The notes beneath the pieces are model-generated. The model saw nothing but the letters and a program-made list of their open reading frames with translations, was not told the DNA's origin and searched no databases. A DNA stretch of 64,000 bases from Pyxicephalus adspersus (Eukaryota; Chordata; Amphibia; Anura; Pyxicephalidae): positions 156,479,726 to 156,543,725 of the forward strand of contig NC_092859.1 of NCBI RefSeq assembly GCF_032062135.1, read 5' to 3'. Position numbers and translations under genes: made by a program. Shown piece by piece: positions 36,960-47,171 of this stretch (the stretch's first letter is position 1; each line of letters starts with the position of its first letter).

Positions 36960-37178
36960 GTCTTTGTTGTCCACTAGCCTAGACTTACCTAAAACTCCAC
37001 ATTACCACTGACACCAATAATCTTTTTGGCATTCTTCCCATTGGCCTGCATTTTTTTCTATTGACCACCATGCTAACATACTGTGAGCTGTGGATATAGC
37101 AATTATAAAATAGGTTCCCAAAGATCTAAAAGGCATTTTAAGGCTTCCTCATATTAGGTCAAAAAAGTCTGCTCTATC
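36960..37178 (+). repeat. hAT-like repeat fragment, family H
   Basis: Shares ccatgctaacatactgtgag and ctgtggatatagcaattata with the copy at 51150-51385 (accattgtaatatactgtga, gctgtggctatagtaattac). It ends in ggtcaaaaaagtctgctcta, resembling a decayed hAT terminus (GGTTGAGAAAGNCTG). Confidence 0.55.
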
Positions 37179-38404
37179 ATCTCCATTTCTGAAGACCTTT
37201 AATAAATGATTCCCAAAATTTCCCAACAGTTCCTTATAAAATCAAAATTGCCAAGATTGCAAGATTCATACTAACTGAAAAATTAATTGCTTCCAAAATT
37301 CAATCCAATTCAGAATAGTTCTTCTATTTTATTAATTAGTTTATAGTGCTGGATTTGGCTTCATTTTCTTTTAATTTCGAAAGTAACATTTGTATTTGTT
37401 GTTATAAAAAAATGTTAAAAAACTCTTTAAAATCAGATTTCCCAAATCTGCCTGATAACAAACACAGCCCTGAAGACAAAATAAATCGTTGTCATTTCGT
37501 AAATTCTCTGTTCCTATATCTATAGAGAAAACAAGCGTTATCTAAGAAGCATTATCTATATCATCTAATAAAATGTTGTACTATTCTGTATAGTTTTACA
37601 CAGCAATTTATCAGTCAGCTTTTTACTTTAGTATAATTAGCAGTCAGTACGAATTATTACACATAGCGTTAAACATCAGTCATCCGACCATACAACTATC
37701 CAAGCCAAGACTCTTTGAAAGCTTTGCATGTGAGATCCTTGCTGTCTATGCTTTCCTAATAGCCACACAGTCAATATAAATGAGAAAACATCTAAAAGAC
37801 TATGATGGACAGGTATGACCGTGGGGAGGGACTAAATGCAGCATACATGGCACATGATATATTACCGCCCTGGGCAAGGCTAAGGGGCTAAAAGAACACC
37901 TGCCCTAGTTTAACACAATATATTCCCAGTGACGGCTCAGAGGACATGGCACAGGTGAATGATGTGTTAGTCAGCCATCTAGAACAGGCACATGGGGCTC
38001 ACATGAGGACATTATTGTTAGATTAAACCACCATAGCCTGGAGGTGAGCCTCAAGCATGAGACAGAAAATAACACCGGACCCCATAACCATAGCGCGTTG
38101 AATGAACTGGACATGGTGAAAGCTCCAAGCCCAAAGTTTTTGTTGGTTTCCAGAATTGGCCATCACGATGTAAAACTATCAATTAAATATCCTAAAAAGA
38201 TCCTGGCAGGTTTATAGGGCATAGAAAGTATCCAGGTCAGGTATGTCATTTTATAGACCTTCAGAAAATGTGATTGTGTGGTCATTCTTTCGATAAGAAA
38301 ATATTTATAACTATATTCCTGATACCTTATAATAAATGCTATAAATTATATTTTACCTTTACTATCAAACAGCAGACCCGAAAAGCCTCTAAAAACAAAA
38401 TACT

Positions 38405-38548
38405 AAAGACTCTATTTATAAAACAGGGAATCAAACATTCTCTCAAACATTCCTTCATGGGAATCTTTCAGGTCCACATGTTTCCATATTAGTAACTGAT
38501 TCCCATCAGGGAATGCCAGATTACCTGTTTTATAAATACAGCCCAAAG
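38405..38548. repeat. Foldback MITE with TATTTATAAAACAGG ends
   Basis: Left arm ctctatttataaaacaggga and inverted right arm ggctgtatttataaaacagg. Inner words tcatgggaatc and, inverted, gatgggaatca also pair. The whole element is about 145 bp with a small loop. Confidence 0.7.
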
Positions 38549-38901
38549 TGATTATTCTCATGTTTATAAATCAATCTCTTTTCTACCACCACTTTTATTA
38601 CACTATAGTATAGTATGTGTTTTTGTTTTTTTGTACAACTCGACAAAATATTATATCACCCAAAATAGTTCTACTTTCAATCCAATTTACAAATCATTTT
38701 TAAGCTAAATGTAGAGTGAAAGTTGATCAGGCAAGGTATTGTTGATTTCCTAACCATCATAATGAAACCATAGCTTCTATTAGGTTTACAAATTCATGGA
38801 ATAGATATGGTAAATTTTATTATATTGTATAAACTTGATGAAAAACCACAATGTTTCCCCTTTAAATGTCATTAGAAATATAATCTTGGTTAATACTTGG
38901 T

Positions 38902-39015
38902 TGCACCAGTAGATGGCTCTGTATCCCAATGTAAAGTGTGTAACAAAGCTGTCAGAGAAATGACACAAGTTTGTTATATACTTTACATAAAGACACGGTG
39001 CCATCTACTGGTCGT
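38902..39015. repeat. Palindromic MITE with CCAGTAGATGGC ends, copy 2
   Basis: Left caccagtagatggct and right gccatctactggtc are near-perfect inverted ends. Inner arms aaagtgtgtaacaaa and tttgttatatacttta pair. Same family as 10822-10945. Confidence 0.75.
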
Positions 39016-39294
39016 TAACAACCATGCACGAAAGATCATTTACGAGCAAGTGAGTGACCCATTAAAATCAGCTCAAGAATACAAAACAGCTAAGCTATAA
39101 AAAGGGGTAAAGATATAGGATATACCAGCTGAACCCATGTGATTAAAATTGCGTTCCCCTTTAAATAAATATTTAAAAATACCACGCCATGGATGTATTT
39201 TTTTCCACACTATTTTTTTTTTATTTCTATTAAATGTTAGCAGTATGAGAGCTGCATTTTGTTCCTCAGGCGTTTGATAGATAGAGTCAAAGGT

Positions 39295-39517
39295 CCTGAT
39301 TTAATAAAGCTCTCCAAGGCTGGAGAGAATACACTTTCATCAGTGAAGCTGGGTGATCCAGCAAATCTGGAATGGATTTGTTCCAGGATTCAAAACATTT
39401 GCTAGCCAATTGCAAATACCTTTGAAGAAATCCATTCAAGGTTTTCTGAATCACCCAGCCTCACTGATAAAAGTGTATCCTCTCCAGCCTTGGAGAGCTA
39501 TATTAAATCAGGCCCAA
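39295..39517. repeat. Foldback MITE, family F
   Basis: Well preserved: tcctgatttaataaagctct, ggctggagagaatacacttt and agctgggtgatccagcaaat on the left. The mirrored words on the right end in ttaaatcaggccc. Confidence 0.82.
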
Positions 39518-39559
39518 AGCAATTACCTATATTTTCAACTAAATATTAGTACACCAGTT

Positions 39560-39640
39560 TATATTTGAGTATATACAGTCATTTAGGTCAATTATCAAAG
39601 TGAATAGTGATTTAAATACTTGCAGGTGCAAGGATCAGTT
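39560..39640 (+). repeat. Interspersed repeat, family K
   Basis: aggtcaattatcaaagtgaa and the following tttaaatacttg recur at 44134-44180. The neighbouring word gattggtttatattNgagta is shared by 44110 and 46440. A further piece (aacccttggacagatc) recurs at 41762 and 44215. The family is old and fragmented. Confidence 0.5.
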
Positions 39641-39699
39641 TTACTTTTAATTAATTTTAATTTGATTGTAATATCAACCAGAATTAAAATGTTACTGTT

Positions 39700-40975
39700 T
39701 TCTGCAGGTGATACACAAACCTCTATTCCTTCCAGGTGTAGATTCTGCCCCAATATTTGTTGAACTTCATTTTGGTAGATGTTTGGTAAGGTTTAAAATC
39801 AACGTAAAACATCTGAAAATGTATATTGATAACCTCAGATGGCAATTAAATATTTGCAGAAATTTACCTGGACTATGTTGTCCCTTCTGCGATAAACATT
39901 TTTACCTGCCTGTTCTTAATACATGGAGCTGTGCATGCCAGCATATGTCTGGTATCCTGTTGGGACTCAATGAAGTTTTCTTGCATGCACAGGAGTTACA
40001 TCATTCCAGTGCAGCCAATCAAGCTGGCTGAAGATCTGGAAACCTGGAAGTAAAGATGGCGGCTCCTGCAATGGATTGGGAACAGGTGTATTGAAAAAAT
40101 TGTGATCTAGCAGAAATGTTCATTTGATTGCAGAAGAGACCTCACCTGCAATAAAGGACCTGCCTGGTATTTTTTTAAATTTTAGCTATAGTTTTAATTT
40201 AATGATGTATTAAAGTTTGCAGAGCTTCATTTATGTGTATATGTTTTTTTATTGGAACTCAGCTTACCTATTTGATTGGTTGTAATGCTCTATCGACTGT
40301 CCTTTCCATAGCCTAGCTTATATACATGAGATCTGTTATTTGTATTCCACGTTTGTTTTGTTTTTATCCCTTTGTGATATTGCAGCTTTGTACTGTGTAT
40401 CTAACCATGATGGTCTCTATTAGTTACCCTCTACTGCCATTATCATGACACAATAATGCTGGCTAGGCTTTTCTTTTCATGGTATTTCCATCCTGGAAGC
40501 AAGATTCATACGCTTAAATATACTTTACATTCTAGCACAAGGACCCATTATTTTTTATTCACAATGCCAATAAAAGTTTTAGTGACTCTTCCTTACTCTG
40601 CTTCATGTACAGAGTAATTGAGTGCAACCACTCAGACAGTACTTTTATTTTCTGTCCTCTAGGTTATACTACATAAAGCATTATCTTAGCTGCAGCAACG
40701 TATGGACGCAAAATTACACACAGCAAAAATAAAAATCTAAGGAATTTGCAGGTACTAAAGATCTGATGTCCAATTAGCCTGTAAGAAAGGTGCTAAATCA
40801 AAATCAGAATTTTTTGCAAGAGAGAGACAATTTATGATGGACTTTTTTATAAAAATTAATTGCTTGTAATTTTAAAATTTTGCCCATGAAGCCTCTTGAT
40901 GAGTTGACAAAGTGCATATGAATCAAAGAAGACAGAGGTTTTTTTTGGCATAAAACAAATGTCTGGTTTTACTTA
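39700..40975. other. AT-rich non-coding stretch
   Basis: One 107-codon plus frame at 39708-40031 has no recognisable motif and is probably chance. No repeat copy seen. Confidence 0.35.
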
Positions 40976-40981
40976 TATATA

Positions 40982-40982
40982 A

Positions 40983-41026
<44 letters not shown>

Positions 41027-41034
41027 TATATTAA
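40982..41034. repeat. (TA)n microsatellite
   Basis: About 20 uninterrupted TA dinucleotides, then a short interrupted continuation. Confidence 0.92.
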
Positions 41035-41284
41035 TATAACCGTTAGGTGGCATGGTACAAAAATGTCAAAATCAGGAGTTTAGTTTGGGGCTTACTTCTT
41101 GCCCAAATTTAGGTTCATTTCTGATAACAACAACATATCAAGATTGTATAACATTGGTTATCACAATTTGTAAAGGGTTTTGATTTGAACCACTAAATAG
41201 TGCTAGACACAGATATATCCTAGCAAAGGATTTATCAGGGTATACTGGGTGTCCAACCAGTTCATACATCCAAAGAAATAATTT

Positions 41285-41365
41285 TTGCAGCCTTCTTATG
41301 TAACCCGCTGCGTTTCGCCAGAAAACTTGGATTCCTCAGGGGCTTTACAAGGCTTGACGACACCA
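41285..41365 (-). ncRNA. Hammerhead-like hairpin motif, copy 5
   Basis: Minus-strand core 41302-41342: CCCCTGAGGAATCC, loop, TGGCGAAACGCAGCGGGT. CTGAGGA and GAAA are intact, CCC/GGG pair, and outside an internal loop AGCCTT pairs with AAGGCT. The stem III palindrome is CGCAGC here instead of CGCGTC. Confidence 0.5.
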
Positions 41366-41639
41366 CAGATGTAGCAGAAATCATATAGGTAAAATAGGAC
41401 CCCATGTCTAGATGACACAAGAGGCTACCTGGAGTTATAGACATTATCTTGTGGGTTGTAGCAGTGGATGTTGGTTTTGCTTGTGCAGAGAGTTGGCAAA
41501 GTGAAAACTTTGTTGGTTTGTGACACCTGTATATATGCGGGATTGATTAAAACAAACCTAAAACTTTGACCATTCATTGCAAAATAATGGGTTATCTTAA
41601 TATTCCATTAAGCTATTTGATGTACAGTGCTTTTGTAGA

Positions 41640-41712
41640 GCTCTATTTATTGTACATTGCTGCGTAATATGTTTGAGCCATGAAAATCCTGTTTATTGAT
41701 AATAATAATAAT
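41640..41712 (+). repeat. SINE-like repeat, family A (tail fragment)
   Basis: ctctatttattgtacattgc, gcgtaatatgtt and an (AAT)n run match the last 70 bp of family A. Confidence 0.6.
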
Positions 41713-41846
41713 ATTTTGTCATAGTGCAGATACTTACCTTTAACTGGAAACCCATTTGCTGGAACCCTTGGACAGATCCCATACGTCCATGTATTTCATA
41801 GAATGTTTGCAAACAACATGCTGTGGATATATTTATTGACATTATT

Positions 41847-44006
41847 TTATTAGCATTTCTTTTTTTTTCTCCAAAATACGCTTTATTGAAAAATTAACAT
41901 TAATTTCCAACAATACAAAGGAGGTACAAAGAATATTTTTAAACAGGATATGCATATACAAATACCATGAGTAGATAATGTGAAATAGGTAGGTAAGCCA
42001 AATATAACAGATTTAAAGATCCTTATTTAAATAAATAAATTAAAATGAATAAAGATTACTAATAAATAGAAGGGCCAACAAATTTAAACAAAGCCAGAAT
42101 GTTGTAGAATCACAGTGTGTCAGAAAAACTGTTCAGTATACCGAACCTATCTATTAAAATGGTCATTCAGACTTATTATCCCTTAAATTGCTCAGCTGTA
42201 CGTTCACTTCTATCATGTTAGCATAGTAATGTATTGGAGTATCTCCTAACGGAATAAATGTTAAGACTAAGAAAGATTAGATGGGAGAAGAAAGAAAGAT
42301 AAAAAGAAGGAAGATATAAAAGAATGGGGACTCCCCTGTCGGACTGGACGTTTGGTGCCTTTCATTGCAAAGAGTTTAAAACTCTGGACTCACTCTGACT
42401 CACAAAAGTTCCACCAGCATGCCTAAGTAGTGTAATAGCTGGCCATATTGTCTCTAGAGGAGTGAATAGGTTCCTCCATCTCTGCTAACCGGTTAATTTG
42501 CATCAACCAGTCCTTCACAGTGGGAATTGTAGTCGATTTCCAGAGTCTCGGGATCAGTAATTTGGCAGTGTTTAAGGCGTGAAACAGAAGCGTTTTCTTG
42601 TATTTGTGCGGTGAGCTATGAGTATGATGTAATCTGTGTCGGAGAGATGGGGGTTAGTTCTCCTGGGATTTTTGGAATCAACTCCAAGATCTTGGACCAG
42701 AAGCATTGGATATGTGAACAATTCCACCACATATGTAGAAATGTGCCACACTCTTCTCCTCACCTCCAACAGCTGCCATTGTAGTCAGAAGACTGTTTGT
42801 GTAGATTGTGGGGTACGCTATACCATTGTGTACGTATCTTAAAGTTATTCTCCTGGAGGTTTACGTTTTGCAATCCTTTACTGTTAATACATTGATGTCT
42901 TCCCATTCCTCATCTGTAAAAGTCTGGTTAAGGTCTGATTCCCATTGTTGACAGAAACGATCCGAAAGCTTTTTAGGGGAATTGGAGAGGATCCCATATA
43001 TAGCCGAAATCCTATGTCTGAGCGGGCCAGTGGCTACAGACAGTTTCTCGAAGGGGGTGAGCTGTCTAGAGCAATGCTCTTTCATATCGGAGGCAGATAA
43101 AAATGTCTTAGTTGTAAGTCGGTCCACCAAGGCATTGGGGCTCCTTCAGTTTCTGCCAATAGCGATTTTCCATCATGAAACTTTCCTCCTTCGAAGAAGT
43201 GTCTGGCTGTTAATTGTCGTTCATTACACCAATGTGTAATGAAACTCGTCAGATAAACCCGGTGGAAAGGCTGGTTGAACCAGAGTAGGGTAAGCAGGCC
43301 GGGTACTGATCCTATTTTAAATTTGAGGACTACTGTTAAAAAAATCCTCAGTGAAGTCCCTATAAAGGGCTGGGCTAAAAGTTTTACATGCAGATTTCTT
43401 CTCTGGAACCATGGGGTTAAGCCAAAGGAGCGGTTGAATATATTTGTTCTAGGGCTTTCCAATCTTTTGATTGTATGTTAGCCTGCCAATCAGTTATCCT
43501 AGTAAGATAACAGGCTCAATAGTACATGCAGACATCTTGGTGTCCTATTCTTCCTCTGTGTTTCACTGCCCCTAGATGGAGGAATACAATTCTCGGGGGT
43601 TTTTGACCCCATAAAAAGGCCCAGAAGATAGAGATCCAAATCTGGTAAATGAATCGGTATTGTTTGCATCAGGCATAAGAGTCTCGGTAAAATATTTATT
43701 TTAAGGATGGCAGTCCTCCCAAACCACGAAAAAGCTGATTTATCCCATTTTTCAAATCTGCCGAGATCTTGGTAAGGAGAGGAACACAATTTTAATTGAA
43801 AAGTTCTGGTATGGACGTTGCTAATTGAATACCAAGATATGTAAATAATTTCTTTTTCCATAGAAATGCGAACATAGTTTGACAGTCTGTAACAACCTGA
43901 GCAGGAAGTGAGATGTTTCAGGCTGAGGATTTCGTGTCGTTAATTTTCAAATTTTGAGGCATAGACTGGAACTTATCTAAAATCAGTAGCAGTTATTAGC
44001 ATTTCT
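41847..44006 (-). mobile_element. L1-clade LINE, 5'-truncated, with 14-bp target-site duplication
   Basis: The body is 41861-43992, flanked by TTATTAGCATTTCT at 41847-41860 and 43993-44006. Reading on the minus strand, the 43.8-kb side gives SAFSWFGRTAILKINILPRL, the thumb block of L1 reverse transcriptases. Then come LRHRISAIYGILSNSPKKLS (near 43000) and SGTFLHMWWNCSHIQCFWSK (near 42730), the C-terminal cysteine block. The 3' untranslated region follows, ending with AATAAAG near 41885 and an A run at 41861-41869. Domains are in the right order but in different frames, so the copy is inactive. Target-primed insertion explains the truncation, the A-tail and the duplication. Confidence 0.9.
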
Positions 44007-44009
44007 ATT

Positions 44010-44290
44010 GAATATCAGAAGTGACACATTTTTGAGCCTTGGTTTTACAATTGTGTCAAAACATTTTCCTGTATTTTCAGATAAAACTAAGTAGTTTGGG
44101 TATATTAAGATTGGTTTATATTCGAGTATAAAAATTAATGAGGTCAATTATCAAAGCGAATGGTACTTTAAATACTTGTAGATGAAAGATGAATTTTCAT
44201 TGACCTTTACTGGAGCCCTTGGACAGATCACACACCAGCCAACTGTCTTGTGCCACATTCTTGCTATTCCAGTTTATTGGGTAGCTTCAA
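44010..44290 (+). repeat. Interspersed repeat, family K
   Basis: Contains cattttcctgtattttcaga, attggtttatattcgagtat, aggtcaattatcaaagcgaa and agcccttggacagatcacac, each shared with a piece at 39560, 41740 or 46380. It is the longest joined copy, and the LINE at 41861-43992 inserted at its left edge. Confidence 0.5.
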
Positions 44291-44546
44291 GCTGAGTACA
44301 TATTTGCAATATTTGTTTTCAAAAATGATTGTTCAGATTGTTCATTATCATTTTGATGAAGGTTTAGGGGTGATGGCAGTACAGATAGGCTGCTTGGCTC
44401 TCTATTAAGATGCCTAGTCTGTTCTATAGAGAGGAAAAGGTGAAAAAGAAGCAGGAGGTGAATTGCTGCAACAGTATAACAATAGCGGTCCAACACGATG
44501 GACTATTCACAACCTCCTCAAAAGCCTTGGGGTACATTTGTGCACA

Positions 44547-44885
44547 CTCTAGATCAGTCATTCTCAACCAGGGAATCCATGGACCCTCAGGGTTCCTCCA
44601 GGACTTCCTTGAAGTGTGGCTGATCGACCTCCAATTTCATGATGCCTGCATAGTTCTGAGGCCAACACTACTTGGTAGAGCCAGCTGCATGACTCTAATG
44701 ACATTTTTAGATGTTATTCCAGCCACCACTGTGGGGGACGATCTTTCCACCGGCACTAATTTAAAAGTCTTTTTTTTTTTTATGTCTACCACCTAAAAAT
44801 TGATTCTAGTAGGGCTTCCTTGAGACCTGAAATGTATTTCATTGGTTCCTAAAGGGTAAAAAGGTTGAGAAAGACTGCTCTAGAT
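44547..44885. mobile_element. hAT nonautonomous element with perfect 8-bp duplication
   Basis: The element is 44555-44877. Its left end CAGTCATTCTCAACC and inverted right end CAGTCTTTCTCAACC differ at one base. CTCTAGAT flanks it at 44547-44554 and 44878-44885, exactly the 8 bp expected for hAT. The ends match the TIR style of the Charlie group. At 323 bp it has no room for a transposase. The plus-strand frame across it is chance. Confidence 0.85.
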
Positions 44886-44964
44886 TCTCATCCAAGACAA
44901 TCACAAGCAATCAGTTATGCAAATTTAAAGTGTGTACATACCCTTACAGGTCTTTTTATAAGTA

Positions 44965-45162
44965 TTTTAGGCTAAGATTCACTTAAATTTTACCCAAATT
45001 TACCAAAGTTTTTCATTGAATTCCATTTGATAAAAATGTGAATCATCCTTTACTCACATGTCATACGTATTTTTAACAGAAGCCAACATAAAAAATGTGT
45101 ACATTTTGGTTAAAATTTGGGTGAATCTTAAAAAATACCATACATAAATAGGCCCCTTAGTA
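44965..45162. repeat. Foldback MITE with AAGATTCACCCAAATTTTA arms
   Basis: Left arm ctaagattcacttaaatttt and inverted right arm ttaagattcacccaaatttt pair over about 35 bp. The right end atacataaataggcccc resembles the outer end of similar foldbacks. Confidence 0.65.
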
Positions 45163-45299
45163 TCATATCAACCAGATCAGACATAATAGCCATAGAAGGC
45201 ATGCCAAGGCTAGCTGCAGATAGACTGAATGAGGCAAATCGAAGGCAGTTTATTTAGTATATGTTTCTCCCTATATGGCACATATAATTAAACATGCTG

Positions 45300-45525
45300 G
45301 GCCTGATTCAATTAGAATCTAAGCTCTCTAAGAGTGGAGAAGATAGACTATCATGATAGAATCTGTGTGATCCAGCAAACCTTGAATTGATATGGTTTAG
45401 GACTGCCAACTAATACCAAATGATTTTAAAGAAATTCAGTCCAGGTTTGCTGGATGACCCAGGTTCCCTCTAGATAGTCTATCTTATTCAGTCATGGAGA
45501 GCTTTAATAAAACTGGCCAATGGTT
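45300..45525. repeat. Foldback MITE, family F (diverged subfamily)
   Basis: Carries the subfamily words gaagatagactatcatgata (left) and tctagatagtctatcttatt (right) in place of the cactttcatcag arm, with tgatccagcaaacc and ggtttgctggatgaccc. The copy at 51893-52110 belongs to the same subfamily. Confidence 0.75.
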
Positions 45526-46010
45526 TTGAATAATAAATAAATAAAGAAATATCTCCAACACAGTGTTATAAATGCCAAATATAAAGCTGACAATGAATAA
45601 TGTTCACATTCATGTAATCTACATTGAAGGCTTCCACCTAATGTACCCACTGATAGCTTAGACAAATGAAAACAGAACAGAAGACATGAAAAGGACATGA
45701 AAAATGCAGGAATCTGTGTTATATTCGAACAAATTTGCAGCTAGTAAATAAAGAGGTCATGCAGGTCATTGCTAGCACATGTTTACAGAATTATGAGTAT
45801 GAATTAATGCTTGTATTACAAAAACATATTCAGAAGTACACAACTTTGTGTAAAACATATTTTAAACAGAAAAACACACAGGTTGTCATTACTACTTCAA
45901 GTTACAACCTGGAGCTTGGGCAGGGGTGAAGACTCTCACCCCATCCCCATAAGGGCCCATTCAGCCCAGTCACCAAACACCAGCAGTGTCCCATGTCCAC
46001 AAGGACTGAG

Positions 46011-46305
46011 TATGGTGGCTCAGTGGTTAGCACCTGTGGCCTTTGTAGCACTAGGTCTCAGGTTCTAATCTCAACCAAGGCACTATCTGCATGGAGTTTG
46101 CAGGTTCTCCCTGTGTTTGTGTGGGGTACTCCAAAAACATGCAGTTATCAAATAAGCTTCCCCCTTAAATTGTGTTTGTGACTTTATTTGGGATATTAGA
46201 TTGTGAACCCCTTTGAGAAACAGAAAGTGACAACACAATAGGCTTTGTAAAACGCTGCATAATATGTTAGCGTTATATAAATACTAGTTCACTATAATAA
46301 CAATA
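46011..46305 (+). mobile_element. V-SINE-type tRNA-derived SINE
   Basis: The A-box-like word TGGCTCAGTGG (46016-46026) is the best in the window. A B-box-like GGTTCTAATCTC follows. The central core tggagtttgcaggttctccc is present but shortened after gtgtgggg. The tail is tgttagcgttatataaatac. CpGs have mutated, as expected of an old copy. Confidence 0.82.
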
Positions 46306-46309
46306 CTGG

Positions 46310-47171
46310 GTATTTATCTTAGTTCATGGGAGGTAAACAGAACAATTGATGGAGTGGAAGAAGAGTTTTTTCTAGGTGTATACTTGAGTCAAAGCACTTT
46401 CCTGGATTTTCAGGTAAAATAAGTACCCTAGCTGATATATGGATTGGTTTATATTTGAGTAGATATGATAGTCCATGTGTGTGGAACTGGAGAAGTTGAT
46501 TGGAGTTACATGCAGTGATAAGAAGATTTAAATGTATCTTTAGACGATAACAGGGCAAAGCAAGGCTATGTTGGTTTCCACCCCACTTGCATTGGGTTGT
46601 GTTTAGAATAGCCATTGGGACCCCACCTCTTGACAATACTTATAGGGTTTATTGAAATTTACAGATCATGATCCTTATGTATCCTCGACTCTTAAATGGC
46701 CATTCAACTAATCTCTGTATATTGGTTATGTTAGTTTAGGCTTAGATTGAACAAGCTATTGTCTTTAGGTGACAGTTCCTTATTAAAGGAGCACAATGAA
46801 CAAAAACAGAACTGCAAGCGTTATACTAGACCATGGGCTTTCATTGTGTATATTCCGTGAATTCGAAAGCACTCAGCTGAAAGACTTTGACATTTAGAAA
46901 TGGTACAGTAAGTGAATTGCTGTTTAAACCTGCAAGGATGATTTAACTAGCTCTGTCTTCTTACATCGATTATCCGTAAATCGCACTAATTTAGAGTCGG
47001 TCTCAATGACATGTTAAGTATCGCTAGAAATTCACTCATAAAAATCATTAGTATTAGTCTTCAGTTTGTAGATCTGAGTTTCCTAATCTTGCTGATTTTG
47101 GCATTATAGGACAACATTAAATCTCTTTTTAAACCCACCACCCAAAGGGATAAAATTAAGTTACATTTTTG
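46310..47171. other. Non-coding stretch with a family K fragment
   Basis: 46375-46470 carries the family K words cactttcctggattttcagg and gattggtttatatttgagta. The rest is unrecognised. Confidence 0.4.

Noticed and set aside
39708..40031. 107-codon plus-strand frame
   Set aside because: No recognisable domain, no splice context, and surrounded by repeat fragments.
40982..41034. Possible origin or regulatory element in the TA run
   Set aside because: A plain (TA)n microsatellite explains it.
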